A stretch of DNA of 64,000 bases, from assembly GCA_905480605.1 (NCBI GenBank), contig CAJQRD010000016.1, positions 124,001-188,000 on the forward strand. Direction: 5' to 3'. A program made the position numbers and the translations under genes. The notes beneath the pieces are model-generated. The model saw only the letters and a program-made list of their open reading frames with translations. It made no database searches and was not told the DNA's origin. Origin of the DNA: an uncultured Saprospiraceae bacterium (GTDB lineage Bacteria > Bacteroidota > Bacteroidia > Chitinophagales > Saprospiraceae). Below, piece by piece: positions 19,874 to 30,184 of the stretch; positions within the stretch are counted from its first letter, which is position 1, and each line of letters starts with the position of its first letter.

Positions 19874-22800
19874 ATGAAGTGTTTAAGATGGATTTTTATC
19901 ATGATCTTGTGTGCCGTAAATACGATAAATTTACAAGCGCAAATCAATCCAGAGTGTGAGGTATTAGGGATCACTGCGCCATTAGGTTTTACAACTCAAT
20001 TAATCCCAGCTCAAATTTTACCTGGCGAAAATTTTTGTGTTCAATTTAGAACTGAGAACTTTCAATCAGTTATTGCATATCAGCACACCTTTACATTTGA
20101 CCCCACGGAATTATGCTTTAGCAGTTACTTTGCTGAAAATGCTGTATTAAATAGCCCAATTAATGCAAATATTCAACAAGTTCAAGCTGGGATATTACCC
20201 TTTGTATGGTTTAATAACTTAAATGCTGAAGGACAATCCATTCCTGACAATACTCTATTATTTACAATCTGTTTTGATGCTTGTGGTGAGCCAAGTGATT
20301 GCTATGAATTAGGGTTTAATGAAGTACTTGAGCAATTTCCAAGTACAGAAGTTAATTATCAGTCAGGTAACTTGTCATGTACTGGAGATCAAATTTTAAT
20401 TGATGGTGCATCTTCAACTTGTATTCCTATCGAATGTGCAGATCTGTCAATTATAGACTTGGCAATTTGTAACTCTGATAACAATATGGGATCAATAAAC
20501 TTTAACGTTTGTGGAGGAACAGCACCCTATTCCTATGAAGTAACTACCGCAAATAACATTATTGTAAAATCTGGAATTATTACAGATCCATTTGGCACTT
20601 TTTCTGGCACCTTAAATAATTTACCCGCCATGAACTTTACTATAACAATAACTGATGCAAATAATGTTATAGTTTCTATGCCAGCAATAATTGATGCTAT
20701 ACCCTCTATCACTTATGACCCAATCATCACAGTGAACCCAGTTTGTGCGGAAACAGCTAACGGAACTGTTAGTATCTCTAATATATCAAATGCCTTTGGA
20801 GAACTTTTCGATTTATCATTCTCCAATGGACTTAATCTTCAGGATGTAAACGAAGCCACATTTGATCGATTATCAAACGGTGATTACTTTTTAACAATTA
20901 CAGAAGGAAGTGGGTGTGAAACTGTTGAAATGGTAACACTTGATACTCCCCCATTGGAATTGGTAATTCAAACTACACCTGCATCTTGCTTTGGCTCTGG
21001 TGACGGTTTTTTAAGTGTGCAAGTAACAGGCGGTACACCTTTTCCCGATGGCTCTTATCTTATCAACTCTTTGCAAGGTCAAACATCACTCGAAACAACT
21101 ACTCCATTTTTAGACAATGCATTTAATGGCATTACGAATCTTTATAGAATCCGAATTGAAGATGCCAATGGCTGTCGCTTGGAAGAGAACGTAATGATCC
21201 CGGTTTTAACTGAAATAGAGTTAGAAATACTAGCTATTGAAGATAATGCATGTAAAAACTCTTGCGAAGGAAGTTTGACTTTAGTTGTAAATAGTCCTGA
21301 TGGCAATTATACATTTCTAGTAAGGGATGAAGATTCAAACTTTGTTGGAGGACTAGGCGTCATAGGCGACACACTTTTCGCTAATAATAACTTGTGTGCT
21401 GGTACTTACACTATTCGAATTGAGGACTTTTCAACTCAATGTTCAAAAGATACATTTTTCATAATTAACGAACCAGCCGAAGAACTCATAGTTACGTTTA
21501 ATGAAGCTATGGTTTCATGCAATGGCAATGATGGTCAAGTCGAACTCATGACAACTGGCGGAATGGACCCGTATACCTACACATGGGAAGATCAACCAAA
21601 TAACAATACAAATATATTAGTTGATGTTGGTGAAGGAACCTATAATGTAACCATCGAGGACGACCTCGGATGTACCATTGACACTTTTGTTACTATCGTC
21701 TCGGATAACTTACTAGAAATTGATGCATTTATTTCTCAAAATTTAGCTTGTGATGGTACAGGTACAGGAATACTTGATGTAACTATTGTTAATTCTAGCT
21801 CAATGGTAACTCCTATTTATGAGTGGACCGATATTAACGGTAGTCCACTAGGAAATACCCAAATTCAAACATTTGTAAATCCTGGTGATTATATCGTCAT
21901 AGTAACAACTCCCGACAATAATTGTGAAGTTAGTGACACTGTGAACATACCATTTGAATTTGGTTTGACTTTAGAAATAGAAACAATAAACCCAAGTTGT
22001 GATACTGGAAATAATGGAGAGATTAACATTATAAATATACTTGGAGGAGAAGGTCCTTTCAATTGCATTTGGGAAGATACAAGTATCACTTCTTGCAATC
22101 CTACTGATCTCCCTTTTGGTGTTTATAATTTCATGGTAATTGATAATAATGGGTGTCAGAAAGATACATTCGTAACATTGACAGCAGAGCAGCCTACCTT
22201 CACTTTTGACATTAATCCAAGAAGTGTTTCATGTCCGGGTGAAACAGATGGTTCCGTCAATATTGATGATATTTCAGGAGGAACAGGACCCTATTCTTGT
22301 GTATGGGAAGACCAAAACATATTCACATGTAACCCAAATAATCTAGCACCTGGAATTTATAATTTCGCTATTATTGATGTAAACAATTGCAGCAAGGATA
22401 CATTTGTAGAGATATTTGAACCTATCCAAAGTATTACCTTTGATTTAGACATCGTTAATCCAACATGTGGAGGTGATTTAGGAAGTATCTTTGTTACCAA
22501 TATTGATGGTGCTAATCCACCTTTTATTACCACATGGTCGGATATTAGTATCACTGGAAGTGGGCGCTCAGACTTAGAACCAGGAGAGTATACTCTTACC
22601 ATTACAGATGGTAGAATGTGTGCAGTTGATTCTACTATAATATTGATAGCAACTAGCGATGATTTAATTATCAACATTGATGCCACACCACCAGATTGTG
22701 CTGTAGGATTAGACAATGGAACAATTAGCTTTCCCGGGTTTTCTGGAACATGTGTATGGGAAGATCCTTCACTGAATCCTCAAAATTGTACATTAATTGG

Positions 22801-24418
22801 ATTAGGTTCTGGTATTTATAATGTAACACTTACTGATGAAATAGGATGTCAAAAAGATACTTTCATAGATCTGACAGTAACAGAGGCATTGATGGCATCT
22901 GTTTCTAATATTTTTGATGCCTCATGTTTTAATGGTGGTGATGGTCAAGCATTTGTTGAAGTCACTGACGATCCATTGGGTGTAGGCACTTATAATTTCT
23001 TTTGGGCAAATCCAGCTGACAATGAAACTGGTGTCGTAAATTCAAGTGCCACTCAATTGAATAGTGGAGAAAATTTCGTAGTCGTATCTGATGGAACTTG
23101 TGCTACGGATACTCTTAAGTTTAATATTGGTCAACCTGACACAATCTTGCTTGATCTTAACAATGTTACAATAAGCAATACAATCTGTAATGGGGATTGC
23201 AATGGTTCAATCAGCCTAGCAGCAATGGGTGGAACATCTGCCACTGGAACTTATGATTATTTATGGGAAGATGGTAGCAATGCAGATTTCAGAGATGACC
23301 TCTGCGCAGGTCAATACACTATTACAATAACAGATGATAATAATTGTGAAGGCAGAGGAGTTATACTCATAACCGAACCAGATGTTTTCACGCTGCAATT
23401 AGACACTCTTAATATTATGCAATTGGATTGCAATGGAGAAGATATTGGATCATTTACTGTTTTGGCAGAAGGTGGCTGCGGTGACTTTACTTATGAATGG
23501 ACAGATAATGTATCAACAACAAGTCTGGCTTCTAACTTAGCAGCAGGCGTATATTTTGTTACTGTTACAGATGCATGTGGCTGTTCCAAAATAGCATCCT
23601 ATGAATTTGTTGAAACAACAGAATTGGTTGCGACTCCATTAGATTTTGAGGATCCATTATGTCAAGGTGATCAAACTTGTGTTGGTATTGCGACAGTCTC
23701 AGGTGGTACAAATATGAATTTCACATACAGCGTTAATCGTGGAATAAGATTACCAATTGACTCTTGTGTTATGGTAAATCCAGGTCCAATTACATTAACT
23801 GTTTATGATTCAGGAGGATGTTCTATAGAATTTAGCTTTGAAATTAACTTACCTGATCCTGTCATTGTTGATCTAGGAGAAGACATTACTTTTGAGATCG
23901 GTCAGAATGCTGCAGAGTTAAATGCTATTATTACTGGTGGTCAACCAGAATATAGCTTCAACTGGATTTCAGAAACGGAATTCAGCTGTTTAAATGATTC
24001 TTGCCAAAGTATTTCTATCACTCCATCCTCTTTTACAACTTTTGAAGTTATAGTCACAGATGCCAATGGTTGTACATCCAAAGACGAAATAATTGTTGAC
24101 GTAAAGGCAAGTAGGAATGTATATTTTCCTAATGTTTTCAACCCAGATGATTTACCTCCAAATGATAAATTTATTCCTTTAACAGGAGTTGGTGTTGAAG
24201 AAGTTGTTGTGTTTAGAATTTTTGACAGATGGGGAAACCTAGTTTTTGAAAAAGAGAACTTAGCTGCACCTACAAATGTTGACGAAGGCTGGGATGGTAG
24301 AAATGGAAATACTTCAAATAGTAAATTAGTGCCCGGTGTATATGTTTATACTGCAGTTGTTAGGTTTATTGATGATGCACAAGTGACGTATAGCGGAGAA
24401 GTTACACTCCTTAGATAA
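19874..24418 (+). CDS. Large T9SS type B adhesin: cohesin-like domain, about 14 SprB-type repeats, CHU_C domain
   Basis: 1514 residues from ATG 19874, chosen because it starts the signal peptide (MKCLRWIFIMILCAVNTINL); ATGs at 19823 and 19835 are also in frame. Mature residues to about 180 resemble a cohesin-like beta domain (LPGENFCVQF, FTFDPTELCF, NTLLFTICFDACG). Then come about 14 repeats of 75-95 residues with the pattern Cys-x-G-x(2)-G-x-I...GG-x-x-P-Y-x-Y-x-W-E-D...G-x-Y-x-V-x-I-x-D..GC..D, as in SprB repeats. The end is a gliding-motility-associated C-terminal domain (VYFPNVFNPDD, FDRWGNLVFE, GWDGR). Probably a surface adhesin exported by T9SS with a PorP/SprF partner. Confidence 0.93.
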   Translation: MKCLRWIFIMILCAVNTINLQAQINPECEVLGITAPLGFTTQLIPAQILPGENFCVQFRTENFQSVIAYQHTFTFDPTELCFSSYFAENAVLNSPINANIQQVQAGILPFVWFNNLNAEGQSIPDNTLLFTICFDACGEPSDCYELGFNEVLEQFPSTEVNYQSGNLSCTGDQILIDGASSTCIPIECADLSIIDLAICNSDNNMGSINFNVCGGTAPYSYEVTTANNIIVKSGIITDPFGTFSGTLNNLPAMNFTITITDANNVIVSMPAIIDAIPSITYDPIITVNPVCAETANGTVSISNISNAFGELFDLSFSNGLNLQDVNEATFDRLSNGDYFLTITEGSGCETVEMVTLDTPPLELVIQTTPASCFGSGDGFLSVQVTGGTPFPDGSYLINSLQGQTSLETTTPFLDNAFNGITNLYRIRIEDANGCRLEENVMIPVLTEIELEILAIEDNACKNSCEGSLTLVVNSPDGNYTFLVRDEDSNFVGGLGVIGDTLFANNNLCAGTYTIRIEDFSTQCSKDTFFIINEPAEELIVTFNEAMVSCNGNDGQVELMTTGGMDPYTYTWEDQPNNNTNILVDVGEGTYNVTIEDDLGCTIDTFVTIVSDNLLEIDAFISQNLACDGTGTGILDVTIVNSSSMVTPIYEWTDINGSPLGNTQIQTFVNPGDYIVIVTTPDNNCEVSDTVNIPFEFGLTLEIETINPSCDTGNNGEINIINILGGEGPFNCIWEDTSITSCNPTDLPFGVYNFMVIDNNGCQKDTFVTLTAEQPTFTFDINPRSVSCPGETDGSVNIDDISGGTGPYSCVWEDQNIFTCNPNNLAPGIYNFAIIDVNNCSKDTFVEIFEPIQSITFDLDIVNPTCGGDLGSIFVTNIDGANPPFITTWSDISITGSGRSDLEPGEYTLTITDGRMCAVDSTIILIATSDDLIINIDATPPDCAVGLDNGTISFPGFSGTCVWEDPSLNPQNCTLIGLGSGIYNVTLTDEIGCQKDTFIDLTVTEALMASVSNIFDASCFNGGDGQAFVEVTDDPLGVGTYNFFWANPADNETGVVNSSATQLNSGENFVVVSDGTCATDTLKFNIGQPDTILLDLNNVTISNTICNGDCNGSISLAAMGGTSATGTYDYLWEDGSNADFRDDLCAGQYTITITDDNNCEGRGVILITEPDVFTLQLDTLNIMQLDCNGEDIGSFTVLAEGGCGDFTYEWTDNVSTTSLASNLAAGVYFVTVTDACGCSKIASYEFVETTELVATPLDFEDPLCQGDQTCVGIATVSGGTNMNFTYSVNRGIRLPIDSCVMVNPGPITLTVYDSGGCSIEFSFEINLPDPVIVDLGEDITFEIGQNAAELNAIITGGQPEYSFNWISETEFSCLNDSCQSISITPSSFTTFEVIVTDANGCTSKDEIIVDVKASRNVYFPNVFNPDDLPPNDKFIPLTGVGVEEVVVFRIFDRWGNLVFEKENLAAPTNVDEGWDGRNGNTSNSKLVPGVYVYTAVVRFIDDAQVTYSGEVTLLR

Positions 24419-24526
24419 ATTTTAAAAGAGTGATGCCAGTAGCTTTTCTATCTATCTATAGAGATTGTTATTTTACATTATTAAAACGAGCTAACTAAAC
24501 ATTTAATAGTTAGTTCGAGTAAAATC

Positions 24527-25369
24527 ATGAATAATATATATTTAGTATTAGTTTTTACATTCCTATCTTTTAGTTTAAAATCACAAATTAATTGGATTTA
24601 AGAATAGAACTTTTACCCTTTGCATCCATACCATAAATAAGACTTTCCAACTTCCTAGCGAAGAATTCATAGTCGATATTTTTTGTACCACTCCTTTTTC
24701 TACATTTTCTAATTCTGGCGTCAACACACCTGCGTGGTTTAAACTAAAATGTGCAGTAGATTCAAATAAAAAACATTGTATTTCATTTAGAGATGAAGAA
24801 AAATATACACTTTTTGACGAAACATTAAAGTACACTACATTAAGAATACTAAAATCATCAGACTAAATATACCGTCTTTGGATTAATAGAAAAGATATCC
24901 TTAATGTTTTTTTTATGATATAAATTTACCTTCAATCGAAATGGACAGTATTCCCAATAAAGGATTTGTTCAGCTCTCAATTGATCAAAAATCTAATTTG
25001 GAGGAAAATACTATTCTTGAAAATACTGGATCAATCTTCTTTGACAGCCATTAACCTATAGTTACAAATACAACAAGTCTTTCATTGATGGCACTGTCGC
25101 CATTTATAGATGTGACAACTGAAATCAACATTGAAGATGATCCTTCTATTTAGCACAATCCTTAATCTACAACATTATATTTAGATCTAAATATTGACCT
25201 ATTTGAATTAGAGCCTGTACGAATAACAAATCCTTCAAGACCGGTAACTATTGATCACTGCTTAGATAGCTACTCTACCTATCTTCAAAGTTTGACAAAT
25301 GGCTTGTATATAGTAAAAAGCATTGCTAGGAATGGCAAAACTAAAATCACAAAGGATTTTATAATATAA
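24527..25369 (+). pseudogene. Decayed T9SS type A cargo gene (frameshift and at least three stop codons)
   Basis: ATG 24527 begins a signal peptide (NNIYLVLVFTFLSFSLKSQ) which stops after 24 codons at TAA; the +1 frame continues from about 24592 to a TAA near 24864. From 24938 a single frame runs to TAA 25369 but is broken by TAA after IFFDSH and by TAG and TAA in DPSI*HNP*STT. That frame reads IPNKGFVQLSIDQKSNLEEN and SGSIFFDSH-like sequence, typical of the conserved domain just before a sorting signal (NKG..QFSI.Q....G...N.A.IFFD...P..TNT). It ends with a worn type A sorting domain (SLTNGLYIVKSIARNGKTKI). Clear relic of a secreted protein. Confidence 0.75.
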
Positions 25370-25523
25370 TTTAAGAAAGGCATAAAAACATAAAACAAAA
25401 ATGTTTTATTATTTCTAGACTGTTAATTACATACTATGTTTCATTGAGAATACGAGCCATGAAATAATTAATTAGTTGGTATTTTTGATTACAATAAATA
25501 CTCTTTACGCAATATAAGTATTG

Positions 25524-25566
25524 AAAAAAAGGGGTTGAATTCTAATTGAATTCAACCCCTTTTTTA
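25524..25566. terminator. Strong bidirectional terminator between pseudogene and CHU_C gene
   Basis: Perfect stem AAGGGGTTGAATTC / GAATTCAACCCCTT with loop TAATT, flanked by A and T runs, so it can work on both strands. It ends the minus-strand porP-porE-cargo operon. Confidence 0.92.
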
Positions 25567-25578
25567 GTATTTTCTTTA

Positions 25579-28500
25579 TTACTTTATTATCGATACATTT
25601 CCTGCTTGAATATATTCCCCTCCTGTTATACAAGTAACTTTTACATAATAAGCAAAAACATCAGGAGCTAACGCTTTGCCCTTATACGTTCCATCCCACC
25701 CTATTGATTGATCTTTAGATAAAAACACTTGTTCTCCCCATCTATTGGTAATGCTCAATTCCATTTCTTGGATAAACTTACTTCTTACAAAAAGCACATC
25801 ATTGGCTGAATCACCATTTGGCGAAAACGCATTTGGCAGGTAAATGTCACTTTCATTACACTCCGGAAGTACAACAAGGATTGTAACACTTGACTCTTCA
25901 CTACTACAACCAAAATCGTCATCACACACTACCGATATTGTTATAGTCTCTTCTGGTGTAAGTTCAATCTCAGGTCCTGTCTGTCCATTACTCCAAGTAT
26001 AATTACAATTTGGATCCTCAGGACTAACAGACAATACAATACTTTGACCTAAGCAAACAAAAGGCTGACCGTTTGCATCAATATTAATTTCTGGTACTGA
26101 TACATCATCAACCTGAGGATTGCTAACTTCAAGTTCGTAAAAAAACATTGAATCAATTCCAGATTCGATATGAGTCACAATAACCATTATCGTTTTTGAC
26201 TCTGCAGCGCTAACCATAACATTTGGAGTACCATTCCCAGAAACTATACAATCTGTTGGTCCCCAGTCATAATTAAAATCATCTAAGCCACAATCTTCAT
26301 CCATCAGTAAGTTCAATTGGAAATCTTCATTCACACAGACTACTGAAGGGATAGGTCCCGTTATAGTAACAGATTCCAAACAGTCCTCGGCATCAATATC
26401 ATCATCAAGAACCAGGATTACAGAATCAGATTCCTCACATCCATATTCATCAATTACTTTAGCAATTACTAATACAGTATCCATTCCTGGAACAAAATTT
26501 TCCAAAGGATTGCCTGTCCCAAGATTTGTACCATCTTCCAAGCACCAAGTTATATCTTGATTGTCAGCTGTTGTTTCAGCCAAAATATCAACCTCAGTAT
26601 TGGACTCGTATAATAATGTATCTGAACCTAATATTTCTATTACCAAGTTGGGGACATTGACATCTATCATTACCGGTAATTTAGAGCAAACCAAACTAGA
26701 GTCAGAAAGTGTAACAGTATAGACACCTGGTTGATCATAGGTATTGCTCACCATTGATCCAGTGTCCATGTTACCATCACCAAAGTCCCAAAATGCGTTG
26801 CCACCCAAATTATTTGGAACTTCATCAAAATTAATTGTAAGCGATCCACAAGAATCTGGCTCAAATAAAAATGGCTCGAGTTGCTCGTTGTCCCTAATTT
26901 CAAAATTAATTGTATCGATTGAACTACATCCAAGATTGTTGCTCGTACATAACACAAAGAAGAAATCTTCTGTTGCGTCTTCACCAATTCCAATTAATGG
27001 ATTATTTGTATCTACGCCATCTATCAATTGCCCATTTCCACCCTTCCATTCATAAGTAATTGTCTGATCAGAATTGTTATTGATCACTTCAAAAATTGAT
27101 GTGTCGCCAGGACAAACAATAAAAGGCATATCAAATGAAAGATCAATAGCATCACTTTCAATTGCAATACTTCCCTGTCCATATAAGCATGGTCCGATAT
27201 TTTCAATAGTTTGAACGTAAATTGTACCCGTAAATAAATCACCGCCTACACTTATGAGATCTGTCCCAGTTCCAATTATATTTATAAATTCTGGATCTGT
27301 GGACCATTCATAACCCACTCCTACCACTGCATTCAGTATTGACAAGTCAAGTGAGTCAAAACAATTTACTGTGCTATTGTCGACAATTTCAATATCAATC
27401 TGTTCTACCAGGTCATTTGTATTTATTGAATCATTATCAGGATCAGCATCACCAGAAGTTGACAATATTGTACCATCTGAAAAAGTAACAGTATAACTAA
27501 AGTCAATATCCGTCCCTAATGGCAATGTTTTTATTATAGGGCTTCCAGTACAAGTTACACCATTGATAACCCACACTTGAGAAATTATAGAGACACAATC
27601 AGGTACAATAGACATACCTGTAAATAAAAATGATCCAGAATCAGCAAAACATTCTATTGGTATTATTGTATATCCCAACTCCGGTTCACCAAGACCAGGT
27701 AAAATATCATTTTTATTTAGAGTTGTTGTTTCTGTCAATAAACATCCAATTTCAAAAAAAACTGTCTGGGTTACTATAATCTCATCTGAATCAAAAGATA
27801 TCTCAACATCAGACCCCGTATAAGTGGTTATAACTCCATTGTCATTTATTTCCCAAGATACACTTGTTGCCCCACTGCTATTATCAGCAATGGAAACAAG
27901 GATTGAATCACCATCGCATGAGATAACGTCTACCTCATAAGAAGGGGTCCCTGCTCCTGGGAAAAATTGAGAATAGGTAGAAACACAACCATTGTCAAAT
28001 TCTACTATTAAATCTACTTGATTCCCAACAGGTCCAACCACAAATTCTAATGTATTGTTTGTTGAAGCTTGTACTTGATCTATATTCCAAGTGTAGCTTG
28101 CATTTCCTGTAAATACAGTTTGATCCATTAATGTAATTGTTGGCCCATTTATATTTTCACAATCCAAATCCTCATTGATTATCAATTGTGGTGCAAAATT
28201 CGCATCAAATTCTTCTGTTGCCATAACTATGCAACCATTTTCATAAGTCACTATCAAACTTAGATTCACAACATCACCTTGCATGACATCCACCGTAACT
28301 TCTGGTGTTGAAAATAACTCACCATTTACTATCCAAGCATAACTCACAATTATAGAGTTAATAAATGGATCGCTTATCCCCGCTCCAAAAATAACCTCCT
28401 GGATTTCATTTCCTTGCAGACAATCTGAATCACCAGCATTATTTATTATCATAAAATCTGGAGACAAATCTTCAGCAGTTAGTTCTCGCTCAATTTGTGC

Positions 28501-30177
28501 TGTACATCCATTGGCAAAAGTTGCCTCAAGATCAACCGTTACGCCTTGATTTGATACAGTGGCAGAATAAGGATCAGTCTCCCCAATCTGTGTTCCATTT
28601 ATATCTGTGATCATCCATGACACATCCGTTATTGCACTTGTACTCGTTGATAAAGCATCAAATAATATATCATAGGAATCCGTTCCACAACCATCTAAAC
28701 TATATGTAAAATCAACAGAAGGAATCAACTCAGATGCTTCTATTGTTTTTGTAACAGTAGCGGAACATCCAGAATTAAAAGTCACCATCAACATAATTGT
28801 AACTGATTGAGCATTGCCTATGTCGTAAGAACTTGGATTACTATTGGGAGCAGAAGATCCATTTACTGTCCATTCCCAAGATACTGGTACTGATGTACCA
28901 AATGTATCAGAAGATAGATCTAGTAACTCTATTGTATTGCCACCAACACAAGAAAGAATACTTGCTGTAAAATCTGCCTCAATATCAGAAGTACCTATTG
29001 TTACAGTTTCTTGTTTAGATAACACACATCCATCGGAATTTCTTGTTGCCTCAAGCAACACAGAATATGTTCCAAACGCTGGAAAATCATATATAAGATC
29101 TTGATCGGCAGAAGTAAAAATAATATTCCCATTAGAGTCTTTAATTTGCCATAGGAAACTATCTGCGCCTTGTGTTGTATTTTCAAAAGTAACTTGCGTA
29201 TCACCATCACAATTATTATCAAGTACGTTGAAACCAATATCAAATTTTTCTCCACACACTGTTACCGTATATTCAAAATCTCGCCTCACTTCAGAAATCT
29301 TTTCTCCATTGCGATATTCTTCAACACAAATCCCAATAAGGTAGGTCCCAACCATTGTTGGCCTTGCTGTTATTTCACCTGTATTGGCGTTTATTCGCAG
29401 TCCTGAATTTCCACCTAACATATTGTTGACATCATAAGAAGATTCCCATTCAACTGTACCATAAGGCGGATTAGAAGCAACGATAGGATTGGGATTATCA
29501 ATTGTAGCACCAATACTAGGTGAGCATAATTTATAAATTAATAAATCGCCATCTGGATCAACCGCTGAATGATTAAATGATAAATCTTCGTTGGCACATA
29601 TATTAACATCAGGCCACTGAATAAATACAGGCTGTGCATTGCATATTTCTAAAACATCTGCAGGTATATTTACATAATATGTTGCCCCTGTTTCTAACGG
29701 ATTTTGAATATTTGAAATAATTGAATTTCGACAACAACGTTGATAAGCTAACGTATATCCATTTTTATTGTATAACAATTCAACTGTATCTCGATATACC
29801 GTTTCTTCAACACAAACAATTCCAGATAAAACACTGCAATCAAATATATTTTCATTTGCGATGATGGTTCTAGAAACAGAAGGAATAAGGAATCTTCCAT
29901 TATCTCCCACAAACGTAAGGAGCCCACCGTTCAATTCAAATACACTTATTGTAGCAGGCTCATCAAAGTCAGCATCTTCTGCTGCATTTTCACAATCCCT
30001 TCTTACAGTTAATGTTAATTCATATTGATCATTACCTAAGCAATTATAGGATATATCACCACCGACAATATGGGTCGCATTCAATGAAGAAGTTTGACAC
30101 ATTAAGAGTATCAAACAACCAGTAAATAGATGATATTTTATTTTGTTTATAATCTTTGACATAATCCGTAGATTCAA
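25579..30177 (-). CDS. Large T9SS type B (CHU_C) surface protein with PKD-like repeats
   Basis: 1532 residues; a start at the internal Met6 (MSKIINKIKYHLF) is equally possible. The signal peptide is followed by the mature N-terminus ATHIVGGDISYNCLG, a motif that opens many Bacteroidota surface proteins, then YELTLTVRRDC and a cadherin/PKD-like section. The central ~1000 residues hold repeated Ig/PKD-like units of about 80 residues (for example WDFGDGNMDTGSMVSNTYDQ, a true PKD motif). The end is a gliding-motility-type C-terminal domain: IYLPNAFSPNGDSANDVLF, ITNRWGEQVF, GWDGTYKGK. It is the last gene of the porP-porE operon, 7 bp after the OmpA-like gene, and is the likely dedicated cargo. Confidence 0.93.
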   Translation of the reverse strand: MNLRIMSKIINKIKYHLFTGCLILLMCQTSSLNATHIVGGDISYNCLGNDQYELTLTVRRDCENAAEDADFDEPATISVFELNGGLLTFVGDNGRFLIPSVSRTIIANENIFDCSVLSGIVCVEETVYRDTVELLYNKNGYTLAYQRCCRNSIISNIQNPLETGATYYVNIPADVLEICNAQPVFIQWPDVNICANEDLSFNHSAVDPDGDLLIYKLCSPSIGATIDNPNPIVASNPPYGTVEWESSYDVNNMLGGNSGLRINANTGEITARPTMVGTYLIGICVEEYRNGEKISEVRRDFEYTVTVCGEKFDIGFNVLDNNCDGDTQVTFENTTQGADSFLWQIKDSNGNIIFTSADQDLIYDFPAFGTYSVLLEATRNSDGCVLSKQETVTIGTSDIEADFTASILSCVGGNTIELLDLSSDTFGTSVPVSWEWTVNGSSAPNSNPSSYDIGNAQSVTIMLMVTFNSGCSATVTKTIEASELIPSVDFTYSLDGCGTDSYDILFDALSTSTSAITDVSWMITDINGTQIGETDPYSATVSNQGVTVDLEATFANGCTAQIERELTAEDLSPDFMIINNAGDSDCLQGNEIQEVIFGAGISDPFINSIIVSYAWIVNGELFSTPEVTVDVMQGDVVNLSLIVTYENGCIVMATEEFDANFAPQLIINEDLDCENINGPTITLMDQTVFTGNASYTWNIDQVQASTNNTLEFVVGPVGNQVDLIVEFDNGCVSTYSQFFPGAGTPSYEVDVISCDGDSILVSIADNSSGATSVSWEINDNGVITTYTGSDVEISFDSDEIIVTQTVFFEIGCLLTETTTLNKNDILPGLGEPELGYTIIPIECFADSGSFLFTGMSIVPDCVSIISQVWVINGVTCTGSPIIKTLPLGTDIDFSYTVTFSDGTILSTSGDADPDNDSINTNDLVEQIDIEIVDNSTVNCFDSLDLSILNAVVGVGYEWSTDPEFINIIGTGTDLISVGGDLFTGTIYVQTIENIGPCLYGQGSIAIESDAIDLSFDMPFIVCPGDTSIFEVINNNSDQTITYEWKGGNGQLIDGVDTNNPLIGIGEDATEDFFFVLCTSNNLGCSSIDTINFEIRDNEQLEPFLFEPDSCGSLTINFDEVPNNLGGNAFWDFGDGNMDTGSMVSNTYDQPGVYTVTLSDSSLVCSKLPVMIDVNVPNLVIEILGSDTLLYESNTEVDILAETTADNQDITWCLEDGTNLGTGNPLENFVPGMDTVLVIAKVIDEYGCEESDSVILVLDDDIDAEDCLESVTITGPIPSVVCVNEDFQLNLLMDEDCGLDDFNYDWGPTDCIVSGNGTPNVMVSAAESKTIMVIVTHIESGIDSMFFYELEVSNPQVDDVSVPEINIDANGQPFVCLGQSIVLSVSPEDPNCNYTWSNGQTGPEIELTPEETITISVVCDDDFGCSSEESSVTILVVLPECNESDIYLPNAFSPNGDSANDVLFVRSKFIQEMELSITNRWGEQVFLSKDQSIGWDGTYKGKALAPDVFAYYVKVTCITGGEYIQAGNVSIIK

Positions 30178-30184
30178 AAGTCAA

